A stretch of DNA of 64,000 nucleotides, from contig CAYOZN010000001.1 of the NCBI GenBank assembly GCA_964408455.1, positions 248,001 through 312,000 of the forward strand, given 5' to 3'. The notes below the pieces were generated by a model. That model was given only the letters and a program-made list of their open reading frames with translations. It was not told where the DNA came from and did no database searches. The translations under genes and the position numbers were made by a program. This DNA comes from CAYOZN01 sp964408455 (lineage in GTDB: Bacteria > Planctomycetota > Phycisphaerae > UBA1845 > UTPLA1). Below, in pieces: positions 14,973 through 23,993 of this stretch. The first letter of the stretch is position 1. Each line of letters opens with the position of its first letter.

Positions 14973-17231
14973 TCAAGGCGCACTTAAAAGCAGGGCGGCG
15001 AAAGTCGCCCAGTCGTCGAAGTCAACGCTCCCATCGCCGTTGGTGTCGCCGTGCAGGATATCGCAGTCCGGGTACGTCGTCGTGTACGTATCAGGATCCA
15101 TCACTGCGTCTACGAAAAGCTGAATGTCGAGGCCGTTGACGCGGCAGTCACAGTTCATGTCGCCAGGCATGCCGCTGATCGAGTCGAGCCGGACGCTGAC
15201 GTCGTTGGGGCCGTAGAGGACGCTCCAGTAGTACGAATTGCCGCCAATGCATGCAGTCGGGTCCACGACGATATTGCCGTTGACGCCTCCAACGGCCGTG
15301 AGGATGATGAACTCGTCGCCGACTTGCGGGTTGAACGGCACGCCGCCGGCATCAAACAGCGCGATCTGCAAGTTGCCATTGAGCGTAGCCGCGCCGTCAG
15401 TGACGGCGATGTGGTCGAAGTCCTGGCCCAGCGTGTAGCCGCCGACGCGGACCTGCCATGTCGCGCCGCTTTGATTGGTGAAACGATCCACTGAAGCGAA
15501 ACCGGCGAGGTCGGCGGTATCGGCACGGCGGATGAACAGATGGCCCTCGTTGACTAGGCCGATCTCTCCGAGCTGAACGCCATCGTCGAGCGTCATTGCG
15601 CCGGTAGGGCCGTTCTGCAAGGTGCCGCTGCTGAAGAAATCCGCCGCACCGCCGACGAACGTGTCGGCCATCATGCGCAGCACGCTGTCCGGAGCGATGG
15701 TCACATTGGCTCCTGGAAGCGCCGAAAAGGTCGTGTCGGCGGTGATATTTACCTTGCCTGCATCGAGACTGAATTCGCCGTTGACGATCATGGGCGATCC
15801 GGCCACGCGCGTCTCATACAGAACCGTCTCACCCTCCAGGATCATGACCCCGTTCATCGTCCAGCTCGCGGCGGGGTTTGTCAGGTTGATGGTCAGCCGC
15901 GGCACGAGCCCGCCTCCAATATTGATGATTCCGTCGAACTGATTGGGCGCGCCTGGCTCCGTATCGATCTGGCTCGCGTTCACCGTGACGTTGTGGCCGA
16001 TGGCCCACAGGACATTGCCCGCGGGACCGTCCATGTCGAACACGTTGTTGGCGGCGTTGATGACGGTCGTGCCGGTCGTGTGAGCCGTGTTGCCGGTCTG
16101 CCGGGCGACCCCGTTAACAGAGATGGTGCCTCCCCAGGCGGTCGTACCCATGAAACTAACAAATCCGTCCGCCGGGTTGAGGCTAGGCGTGGTGAAGGCA
16201 CCGCCCTGCACAGTCGCGCCATCGAATTCGAGTTTCGCGCCCTGGCCGAGGGTGTATTGGCCGCCGTTGATTATCGTTTCGCCGTCAAATTCAAGCCACC
16301 CGCCGGGGGCGATGTTGACGTCCGGATTGGGCTGCAGCGTGGCGTCGGCAAGGACGCGCAGATGGGCTTGATTCACGCCAACATTCAATTCACCACCAAA
16401 GGACATGAGGTCGCCGTCAATCAGGGCCGCTGCCGCCGGGTTGTTGGTTCCAAGAATGTCAAACTTGGCTCCCGCGTCGGCCTCCCAGCCACCAAAGACT
16501 TCAATGGTGAGCAAGGCGCCGGGAGACATGGTGAGCTGGCCGCTGAACGGGTCGGCTAACCCGGTGAGGATGAGAAGCTGGCTGAAGGGCATATCCAGTT
16601 GCAGATGGCCGTCGCCGCTGGTGCCGTCCAAATCCACCGGGCCGGCCGTCGATTCGAGCCACAGGCCGCCGTTGTTGCCGGGCTTGATCACACCGTCATT
16701 ACGAAACCCGGCGTAGCTGTATATCCCACCAGTGCCGGAGAGGAGTCCGTGGTTCCATGAACCCCATAACAAATCAAGGAGGGCGTCATCGACCAGTTCC
16801 AGCTGAGCGCCGGTCCCGATGTAGACAATTCCCGAGAAGTCGAAAAAGTCTGCGGCGGGCCGACAGATCAGTCGCGTGCCATCACCGAGAATATCAACGG
16901 GACTGGCCTGCAACGATGAGCCGTTCATGTCCAGCGTCATGCCGTTTGACAATTCCAACGAGGCAGGCAGAAACGATTCGATTCCGTTCCCCATGTACAC
17001 AGTGCTGTTCTGCACACCGGGAATACTGCCAATGAAGATATCTGAGTCATCAACGGGTACGCCGGCCGGCAACCAGTTGGCATTGTTGTTCCAAAGGCCA
17101 TTACCGGCGAACCAGTGTTTATCAATGCCACGGGCGGCATGCGGGACGACGAGGCCGAGCACCGCCGCCACGGTATACGTGCAAGACAATCGTGCGCTGC
17201 GCCGGACGCTTTGCTGCGACATGCATTTCAT
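14973..17231 (-). CDS. Secreted beta-repeat protein with C-terminal dockerin-like domain
   Basis: 752 aa. A signal peptide (SCTYTVAAVLGLVVPHAARG) is followed by the planctomycete opener DKHWFAGNGLWNNNANWLPA and a long low-charge region of repeated beta turns (GNGIESFLPASLELSNGMTL, GGQYTLGQGAKLEFDG), resembling PATR/autotransporter-type beta-helix passenger sequence. The C-terminus holds two EF-hand-like dockerin segments, GDMNCDCRVNGLDIQLFVDA and GDTNGDGSVDFDDWATF, which bind calcium and are a common tail on surface proteins of this phylum. No catalytic motif is visible; a cell-surface structural role is inferred. Confidence 0.75.
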   Translation of the reverse strand: MKCMSQQSVRRSARLSCTYTVAAVLGLVVPHAARGIDKHWFAGNGLWNNNANWLPAGVPVDDSDIFIGSIPGVQNSTVYMGNGIESFLPASLELSNGMTLDMNGSSLQASPVDILGDGTRLICRPAADFFDFSGIVYIGTGAQLELVDDALLDLLWGSWNHGLLSGTGGIYSYAGFRNDGVIKPGNNGGLWLESTAGPVDLDGTSGDGHLQLDMPFSQLLILTGLADPFSGQLTMSPGALLTIEVFGGWEADAGAKFDILGTNNPAAAALIDGDLMSFGGELNVGVNQAHLRVLADATLQPNPDVNIAPGGWLEFDGETIINGGQYTLGQGAKLEFDGATVQGGAFTTPSLNPADGFVSFMGTTAWGGTISVNGVARQTGNTAHTTGTTVINAANNVFDMDGPAGNVLWAIGHNVTVNASQIDTEPGAPNQFDGIINIGGGLVPRLTINLTNPAASWTMNGVMILEGETVLYETRVAGSPMIVNGEFSLDAGKVNITADTTFSALPGANVTIAPDSVLRMMADTFVGGAADFFSSGTLQNGPTGAMTLDDGVQLGEIGLVNEGHLFIRRADTADLAGFASVDRFTNQSGATWQVRVGGYTLGQDFDHIAVTDGAATLNGNLQIALFDAGGVPFNPQVGDEFIILTAVGGVNGNIVVDPTACIGGNSYYWSVLYGPNDVSVRLDSISGMPGDMNCDCRVNGLDIQLFVDAVMDPDTYTTTYPDCDILHGDTNGDGSVDFDDWATFAALLLSAP

Positions 17232-17543
17232 CGGATGACCTCCTGCAGTTCGAAATCGATCATTGCTGTTCCACCACGACGGGGTGGCGGGCTGAACAAG
17301 ACGCGTAATCCGCCGATGCCATGCGCCAGCAGTTTGAGGTTTCTTTCTCAGGATCGGTCGGCGGGGGGGCGGCAGATGCCGGGCCGTTGTTGGCGCATGG
17401 GGCGGCAGGCGGTCTTTCGGGTCGAAGTCCGGCAGTTTCTTTGGCGCGATTTTCCAGAAGTCTCCGCGTTCTGATCGTCGAGCAATCCGACCGCGTGACG
17501 GTTCACGCCGCGGGTTCTCAGTAGCTCAAAACAGGAGCCAATC
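17232..17543. other. Gene-free divergent intergenic region
   Basis: Separates the divergent dockerin-protein and secreted-protein genes. No gene or clear promoter hexamer pair was identified. Confidence 0.4.
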
Positions 17544-19076
17544 ATGCATGCAAGCGGTAAAAAAGAAGGATGGCAGCGCTCGAAGGGGGTATTGTTTCTC
17601 GCCCTTGCGGCCGGCGTTGCAGCCGTGGCCGGGCCGATAACCGCCTTGGCGCAGGAGGGCAAGCTATCGGTGCACGCCTCGCCGCCGGTGTTGTACAGCG
17701 GACAAAGCGCAAACGTGGACGTGCTGGCGCATTTCGCGGCACCGGGAGGGGCATACGCCTTCGCATCCTCAGCATTCGACATCTATGCGTCCGACCCGAT
17801 GTGGACCTTCGCCAGCGCGGGTGCCATCGTCGGCAACGATGTGCTGGGCGCCAGCGCGACGCAGTTGCATTGGCCCCACCTGGGAGTTTACGCCAATCCG
17901 TCAAACCCGATCACGATCTGGCACGGTACCTTTACGCCGCAGTCGGACGAACCGGCATTGATCGAGATTGAGGCAAACCCGACGAATTTCTCGATCTACC
18001 CCAGCGAGTTGACGTCCTCATCGGTAGCCTGCGATGCCGAGGGCGGCAGCGCCTACATCCTGGCGAACCCACTCCGCGTGGGCAAACGGTGGCTCGCCGC
18101 GCCGGGTGCGGGGACGTCGATTCAGATCCAGGACGATGTGGTGATCGATGGGCATATCATCCCCGCAGAAAATCCGTCCTCCATCAAAATCGCCACCTTC
18201 CAATGTCCGTCCGACTCGCGCCCCGCAAAGGCCGGCTCCCGTCCCACCAGGACAACGGGGCGCGGCGCGTTCGGGATTCGGCTCGATGAACCCCGCGCCG
18301 CGGGGGACAGCCAACCGGTTGAGTCGTTCTCATTCAATTGGGAAAAGATCAAAAGCTCATCCACGCGCGTCGAGTTCGATCAACTGCCGGACTCGTTCAC
18401 CACCAGCGTGCAGATTCCGGGCGCAGGCGACGATGTCTTCCAGTGGGATCCTGGCGACGGCAGCGACACCGTCGGTCCGGACGACCGGGGTTCGCGAATC
18501 GGCAGCATGACCGTCAGGTTTGACCGGTTGCCCGAGCCGGTCGACGCCACCGCGCAGGCTTTCGACGACGGATTCACGTCCGAGCCCCACCTGGGGCCCA
18601 TGAAGGTCAAGCTGCCTAATGCCCTGGTCAGCAATTACGCCGTTAGTTCGGTGGACAATGGAACATCCATCCAGCTTTCCGATGGGTTGACTGTTTCTAC
18701 CAAGTACGTGGGCTATCTTGGCGGTGTACCTGTGGCGTCCGGCGAGCTTAACGGCAATCTCCAGATCGCCAACGCGTTGGTGGTGAGTTCCCTGCCGGAC
18801 ACGATCGGGGTTCATCTCCTCTATCAGGACACTGCTATTCCTGGGGGCGCGGACGAATCCCTGGCCGGCGGTATGCGATGGACGCTTGGCTACGACCAGC
18901 CGGTCACGGCGACCATCCTCGGCCCCAACGGAAACTCGAGCACGAAGACGCTGGACCGAATCGTCGTAACCATGAAATGGGATGATGGGGTGCAGGGGTC
19001 GTTGTGCCTCGGCGCACATGTATTCGAGGCCGAAGGTGTGCAGCAGATGCGTGTCACGCCCAACCGGGCCGAGTAG
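17544..19076 (+). CDS. Secreted hypothetical protein
   Basis: 510 aa with a clear signal peptide (RSKGVLFLALAAGVAAVAGP, cleavage likely after ITALAQ). The mature start reads EGKLSVHASPPVLYSGQSAN, an immunoglobulin/cohesin-like strand pattern, followed by large beta-rich sequence without catalytic motifs. It resembles other planctomycete exported proteins of unknown role. It is divergent from the dockerin protein, and a cohesin-like N-terminus beside a dockerin gene is suggestive but not shown. A GGCACAA/TTGTGCC hairpin lies 35 bases after the stop. Confidence 0.65.
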   Translation: MHASGKKEGWQRSKGVLFLALAAGVAAVAGPITALAQEGKLSVHASPPVLYSGQSANVDVLAHFAAPGGAYAFASSAFDIYASDPMWTFASAGAIVGNDVLGASATQLHWPHLGVYANPSNPITIWHGTFTPQSDEPALIEIEANPTNFSIYPSELTSSSVACDAEGGSAYILANPLRVGKRWLAAPGAGTSIQIQDDVVIDGHIIPAENPSSIKIATFQCPSDSRPAKAGSRPTRTTGRGAFGIRLDEPRAAGDSQPVESFSFNWEKIKSSSTRVEFDQLPDSFTTSVQIPGAGDDVFQWDPGDGSDTVGPDDRGSRIGSMTVRFDRLPEPVDATAQAFDDGFTSEPHLGPMKVKLPNALVSNYAVSSVDNGTSIQLSDGLTVSTKYVGYLGGVPVASGELNGNLQIANALVVSSLPDTIGVHLLYQDTAIPGGADESLAGGMRWTLGYDQPVTATILGPNGNSSTKTLDRIVVTMKWDDGVQGSLCLGAHVFEAEGVQQMRVTPNRAE

Positions 19077-19111
19077 CGGTTGCACCCTGATTCCACGCAT
19101 TGAAAGCGTCC

Positions 19112-19130
19112 GGCACAAGCTGATTGTGCC
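19112..19130. terminator. Hairpin after the secreted-protein gene
   Basis: GGCACAA and TTGTGCC form a perfect 7-bp stem with a 5-base loop shortly after the 19076 stop. No T-run follows, so termination efficiency is doubtful. Confidence 0.35.
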
Positions 19131-19348
19131 AGCGCAGGACGACCAGAGAGTCCGCAAGATGGCTGTGGAACGGGCAATGGCGTCCAGGCCGGCGCATCTC
19201 GCGCCGGTCTGGCGCCCTTGCCATGGGACCGGAGTCTTCGGGTATCATGAGCTTCCGACTTCGCACGGTCAGAATTGTTCCGGGCCCTCAGTCCGACGAT
19301 GGCGGCGGGCTGAAGCCTCCCCGGCGGGAGCCGTGCAGTCTTCAGCTT

Positions 19349-19954
19349 ATGCGAGCGGATTCCGATGACATCACGCGGCTTCTTCAGGCCGCAGCCTCCG
19401 GCGAGCGCGAGACGGTCGACGCGCTCATGTCCGCGATTTACCAGGACATGCGCCGCCTCGCCGCGCATCACCTGTCGGGGGAACGATCCGATCATACGCT
19501 TCAGCCTACCGCGCTCGTTCACGAAGCATATGTCCGGCTGATCGATCAGCGCAACACGGACTGGAAGGATCGGCTGCACTTCTTCGCCGTCGCCTCTCGT
19601 ATCATCCGCCGCATCCTGATCGACCACGCCCGGGCAAATGAAGCCGCCAAACGCGGTGGCGACCGAACGCGGGTGAGTTTGACCGAACATGACGTTCCCA
19701 GCCCGGACCGCGATGTGGATCTCATCGCGCTGGATGAAGCGATGAACGAACTGGCGGAAATCAATTCAAAGCAGGCCAGGATTGTCGAGCTTCGTTATTT
19801 CGGCGGGTGCACTGTCGACGAAGTGGCCAAACTGCTGGATGTCGGCAAGCGTACCGTTGACCGCGACTGGCAGGCGGCGAAGGCCTGGCTTCTGCTTCGG
19901 CTGGAAGGGGGCGACGCGGGCCGCGGCAGGAATGCAGACAAGGAAACGCCCTGA
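19349..19954 (+). CDS. ECF-type RNA polymerase sigma factor
   Basis: 201 aa from ATG 19349. Region 2 is visible around LHFFAVASRIIRRILIDHAR and the preceding LQPTALVHEAYVRLID, and region 4 helix-turn-helix around RYFGGCTVDEVAKLLDVGKR then TVDRDWQAAKAWLL. This is the ECF subgroup expanded in planctomycetes that typically neighbours a Ser/Thr kinase. Its stop overlaps the kinase start (TGATG), so the two are translated together and the kinase very likely controls the sigma factor or its output. No anti-sigma gene is adjacent. Confidence 0.85.
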   Translation: MRADSDDITRLLQAAASGERETVDALMSAIYQDMRRLAAHHLSGERSDHTLQPTALVHEAYVRLIDQRNTDWKDRLHFFAVASRIIRRILIDHARANEAAKRGGDRTRVSLTEHDVPSPDRDVDLIALDEAMNELAEINSKQARIVELRYFGGCTVDEVAKLLDVGKRTVDRDWQAAKAWLLLRLEGGDAGRGRNADKETP

Positions 19955-22431
19955 TGGACATCGATCGCGCGCGACTGGCCCAGTCCATCTTTACCGAGGC
20001 GCTCGGCAGGCCGCGCTCGCAGCGCGACACATTGGTCGCCGAGGCCTGCAGGGATGACGAAGCGCTGGCAGCCAGCGTGCGATCGCTCCTGGCGGCATCG
20101 GAACGTCACGCGAGCTTTCTTGAGTCTCCGGCGCTGGCGAGGGCACAAATCACTCTGGCCGCGGAGCCGCGATCCGCAGCACCTGTTCCGCAGGCGATCG
20201 GTGACTATCTCGTCGTCGGCGTCCTGGGCGCCGGCGGAATGGCGACGGTATACGAAGCGGTCCAGGAGAATCCGAACCGGCGCGTCGCCCTCAAAGTCAT
20301 GCACGATGGATTAAACGGCACGGATGCGCATCTCCGATTTCAGCTCGAAGCCGCGACTCTTGCACAGCTCCAACACCCCGGCATCGCCCAGATTTATGAA
20401 GCGGGCTACGCCCAGCTCGGGCACGCGGCGCCGACGCCTTTCTTCGTGATGGAGTTAGTGAAGGAAGCCCTGCCGTTCACTGAGTACGCGCGGCGCCATT
20501 CATTGACGCTGCGCCAGCGTCTAGCGATGTTCGCCGCGCTCTGCGAGGCCGTCCTTCACGGGCACCAGCACGGTATTATTCACCGCGACTTGAAGCCTGC
20601 CAACGTGCTCGTTGGGGTCGACGGGCTCGCCAAAGTCATTGATTTCGGCATCGCCCGAGCCACCGAAGCTGCGCCTGGCGGTGCATCATCTCTTACGGTC
20701 TATGCGGACGCAATCAGGCTCATCGGCACGTTGAACTATATGAGCCCGGAGCAGTGCACTCGGCCGCAGAACATCGACATCCGTGCCGACGTGTATTCGC
20801 TTGGCGTCATGCTCTTCGAGTTGGTGACGGATCGACTCCCGCATGATCTAACGTCCTGTTCGATGCCGGAAGCGATGCGGATCATTGCCTGCGATGAACC
20901 GCCGCGCGCGAGCGTGTTCTGCAAGGAGGCCGTTGGCGACCTCGATGCCATTATCGCGAAGGCGATGAACAAGGAGCCCGAACATCGCTACGCCGGCGCC
21001 GGGGCCCTTGCCGTAGACATCCAGAGCTTCCTCGATGATCGTCCGGTCGAGGCGCGCTCTGCGTCGGCGTATGATCAATTCCGCAAATTCGTGCGCCGCA
21101 ACCGCTGGCTAGCGGCAGCTACCGGCGCGCTTGCGATCTCGCTCGTCATCGGAATAACGGTGGCAACGTGGCTGGCCTACCAGGCCGGTATTGCCCGCGA
21201 TGAAGCCCTTCGGCGGGAGCGCGACCTTGCGATTGTGTCCGATTTCCAGGAATCGCTGCTTCGAGATATAGACGTCGCCGCCATGGGCGACCGGCTGCGC
21301 GAAGGCTTTCTGGAGAGCATCGAGCGCGCCGCCGGCACGGCTGAGAATGGCGAAAACTCCGGGGACGCGTTGGGCGGCATAAAGCGCCTGGCGGAACGGG
21401 TGAATTTCACCGCCCTCGCCATTTCATCTCTGCGCGACAGCATGCTGAAGAGGTATTCCGATTCGATCGACTCGAAATTCGGCGACCAGCCTTCACTCCG
21501 CGGCCGTCTGCTGCAACAGTTGGCCAACACCATGAACACACTGGGGCTGCACGCCGACGCGGAGCCGCTGCTTCGCCGGGCGTTGGAGACGCGACGGATG
21601 ACGCTGGGTGACGACCACGAAGACACGCTTCTGTCGCTTCACTCACTCGGTTCCCTGTTGACGACGCTGGGCCGCTATGATGAAGCGCTTCCAGTCCTTC
21701 GAGAGGCATATCAACGGCGAAACCGCGTGTTGGGATCGGACCATGTTGCGACGCTGCGCACGGCATCCAGTCTCGGCGGGCTTTATAACGCTCGCGGAGA
21801 ACTGGACGAGGCCGCGCGCATCTGGAAAGAGGTGCTGGAGGCTAAGCGACGCACTCTTGGCGACGACGATCTCGATACCTTGCGCACGCTTAACAACATG
21901 GGTGTCGTCTACGCGAAGCAGAACAAGCTGGATCAGGCCGAGGCGTGCTGGAGGGAGTTACTTGAGCGCCGGCGTCGCGTGCTCGGTGAGGATCATCCGG
22001 AGTATCTCGGCTCGCTGGGCAACCTGGGAGCGCTGCTGCAGGAAAGGGGTCGCTTTGCGGAAGCCCGACCGATGCTCGAACAGGCCCTGGCGGCCGACCG
22101 TCATCGCCTGGGCGATTCGCACGCGACGACGCTGATCTCCATTGCGCAGCTTGCGTCGTTATTGCAGGCATCTGGCGAACTTGCAGGATCGGAAGCTCTT
22201 TGGAAAGAGTGCCTCCATGGACGAACGGCAACGCTCGGGACTGATGCCCCCGCCACACTGCGAACCCAAACGTCGCTCGCCCATGTCCTTCATCTTCGCG
22301 GAAATCGACGGGAAGCGATGCAGTTGGTGACGCGCGCCCTCGAAGCGCAGGAGCGAATTCTGGGACGCGATCACCCGGACACAATCGAATCGCGCAATCG
22401 GCTTTCCGAAATCTCAGAATCGTCGGATTGA
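19954..22431 (+). CDS. Transmembrane Ser/Thr protein kinase with C-terminal TPR array
   Basis: 825 aa. The Hanks-type kinase domain spans about residues 83-365: glycine loop GVLGAGGMATVY (91-96 core), Lys114, catalytic HRDLKPAN (Asp212) and DFG at 230-232. A single membrane helix follows at about 385-408 (WLAAATGALAISLVIGITVA). The outer/C-terminal part is a kinesin-light-chain-type TPR array with repeats beginning around LGDDHEDTLLSLHSLG and recurring every 42 residues (LGSDHVATLRTASSLG, LGEDHPEYLGSLGNLG). TPRs probably bind partner proteins. The start overlaps the ECF sigma stop by one base. All catalytic residues expected of an active kinase are present. Confidence 0.9.
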   Translation: MDIDRARLAQSIFTEALGRPRSQRDTLVAEACRDDEALAASVRSLLAASERHASFLESPALARAQITLAAEPRSAAPVPQAIGDYLVVGVLGAGGMATVYEAVQENPNRRVALKVMHDGLNGTDAHLRFQLEAATLAQLQHPGIAQIYEAGYAQLGHAAPTPFFVMELVKEALPFTEYARRHSLTLRQRLAMFAALCEAVLHGHQHGIIHRDLKPANVLVGVDGLAKVIDFGIARATEAAPGGASSLTVYADAIRLIGTLNYMSPEQCTRPQNIDIRADVYSLGVMLFELVTDRLPHDLTSCSMPEAMRIIACDEPPRASVFCKEAVGDLDAIIAKAMNKEPEHRYAGAGALAVDIQSFLDDRPVEARSASAYDQFRKFVRRNRWLAAATGALAISLVIGITVATWLAYQAGIARDEALRRERDLAIVSDFQESLLRDIDVAAMGDRLREGFLESIERAAGTAENGENSGDALGGIKRLAERVNFTALAISSLRDSMLKRYSDSIDSKFGDQPSLRGRLLQQLANTMNTLGLHADAEPLLRRALETRRMTLGDDHEDTLLSLHSLGSLLTTLGRYDEALPVLREAYQRRNRVLGSDHVATLRTASSLGGLYNARGELDEAARIWKEVLEAKRRTLGDDDLDTLRTLNNMGVVYAKQNKLDQAEACWRELLERRRRVLGEDHPEYLGSLGNLGALLQERGRFAEARPMLEQALAADRHRLGDSHATTLISIAQLASLLQASGELAGSEALWKECLHGRTATLGTDAPATLRTQTSLAHVLHLRGNRREAMQLVTRALEAQERILGRDHPDTIESRNRLSEISESSD

Positions 22432-22669
22432 ATGGTCGCAAGAGTTGCAGAGGCTTACAGCGGCAATAGAGAAGGGGACTGCCATCGTCCGCCGTTTCGC
22501 GAGTCCTTCATCGGGCAGGTAAAATGACTTCGGAGTGATTGTACTGAAATCGGTCGAAACCGTCGCGGACGTGCTTAAGCAGCGATTTGTCAGTCACAGC
22601 ATCCTGGGTCCTTGTCCTGGCGTCGATTCAGATTCGTGGTTTTGTCCTTTGCATGATCCCCCCGCGGCG

Positions 22670-23968
22670 TCAAAGCAGATCTTTGATGGGCCGCGCCTTC
22701 GGGTCCTTTACGATGCGGAAGGGGCGCTTGTCCGGAGAGTAGTTGGTCTGGGCGTGATCGATGCCGATGGCCTGGCACAACGTGGCGTGGAGATCTCCCA
22801 CGCGGACCGGCTGCTCCACGGCCTCGCGGCCACGGTCGCTCTCGCCGATGCACACGCCGGGGCGAATGCCGCCGCCGCCAAGGACGCTGCTCCACACGCG
22901 CGGATAGTGGTCGCGGCCCTGGTTGTTGTTGATGCGCGGAGTGCGGCCGAATTCGCTGGTGATCAGAACCAGCGTACGGCCGAACAGGTTCTTCTGGATC
23001 AGGTCGCGAATGAGTGCCGACGAGGCGGCATCCAACTCGCCTGCCCGGGCGGCGACCTGCTCGAAGTTGTTCTGGTGCGTGTCCCATCCGCCGAGCGAAA
23101 CTTCGACGAAGCGGACGCCGGCCTGCACCAGCCGGCGCGCCAGCAGACAGCCCTGGCCGAATGCCGATTCCGCTCCATAGGCGCTTCGCGTCGCGTCCGG
23201 TTCGTCGTCCAGATCGAAGACCTTGGCGGTGCGCGGCCGCATCATCAGCAGGGCGGCGTCGTAATGTTCGGCATAGGCCGCCAGCGCCGGATGGCGCGGG
23301 TGCTTGCCGCGGAAGCTCTGGTCGAACTGCTTGAGGAGGGCCAGCCTGTCGCGAAACCGCTTTCGTCCGATGCCCTGCGGCGGCGCCAGGTGATCGGCAC
23401 CGTTTCGCGCGTTACCGATGTAATAGGGGGCGTACTTGGGGCCGAGGTATCCGGCTGCCCAGTCGATGCCGATGGAAACGTACGGCGGCAGATTCTCATC
23501 GCGCGTCGAACGGCCCTTGTACTTGGCCACGACCGATCCGATGCTGCTGTGCTGCATGCTGGCGATCGGTTCGTAGCCGGTGTGCATCTGGTAGGTCGCG
23601 CGACCGTGATCGAATTCGTTGCTGGTCATGCTGCGGATGAGGGAGAGGTGTTTGAATTCCCTCGCCAGCCGCGGGAGGTGTTCAGATATCCGGATTCCTT
23701 CGATCGACGTGTCGATCGCTTCGGTCGGACCACCATGTTCGGTGCCGGGCTGGGGATCGAACGTGTCCAGGTGGCTCATGCCGCCGTTCATCCAGAGGAG
23801 AATGATCGAGTCCGCGGTTCGTTTTGGATTGTCTCCGGCAGCCAGCAGTACGCGCGGGTCGAGAAGGCCCAGGAACGAAGCCCCGGCCGCGGCCCCGAGT
23901 GATTGACCGAGCCACTGCCGCCGCGTCATGCGGCGGTAGCCTTCGCAGCCTGTACATTTCAAATTCAT
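22670..23968 (-). CDS. DUF1501 exported protein
   Basis: 432 aa. An N-terminal twin-arginine-like signal (MTRRQWLGQSLGAAAGASFL) is followed by the DUF1501 signature segments SIILLWMNGGMSHLDTFDPQ, NEFDHGRATYQMHTGY and TSEFGRTPRINNNQGRDH. DUF1501 belongs to the alkaline-phosphatase/sulfatase-like fold; its function is unknown, but planctomycete genomes carry many copies, usually paired with a DUF1549/DUF1553 gene, as here (25-base gap). The last 52 codons are duplicated exactly at 14455-14610. Probably periplasmic and acting with its neighbour. Confidence 0.9.
   Translation of the reverse strand: MNLKCTGCEGYRRMTRRQWLGQSLGAAAGASFLGLLDPRVLLAAGDNPKRTADSIILLWMNGGMSHLDTFDPQPGTEHGGPTEAIDTSIEGIRISEHLPRLAREFKHLSLIRSMTSNEFDHGRATYQMHTGYEPIASMQHSSIGSVVAKYKGRSTRDENLPPYVSIGIDWAAGYLGPKYAPYYIGNARNGADHLAPPQGIGRKRFRDRLALLKQFDQSFRGKHPRHPALAAYAEHYDAALLMMRPRTAKVFDLDDEPDATRSAYGAESAFGQGCLLARRLVQAGVRFVEVSLGGWDTHQNNFEQVAARAGELDAASSALIRDLIQKNLFGRTLVLITSEFGRTPRINNNQGRDHYPRVWSSVLGGGGIRPGVCIGESDRGREAVEQPVRVGDLHATLCQAIGIDHAQTNYSPDKRPFRIVKDPKARPIKDLL
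22680..22835 (-). repeat. 156-bp exact direct repeat, intact-gene copy
   Basis: Identical base for base to 14455-14610, which is a stranded fragment. Here the sequence lies inside the intact DUF1501 gene. Both copies are on the same strand, 8.2 kb apart, so recombination between them would delete the intervening genes. Confidence 0.85.
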
Positions 23969-23993
23969 GACCGTCTCTGCCGCTGAGAAGCGC

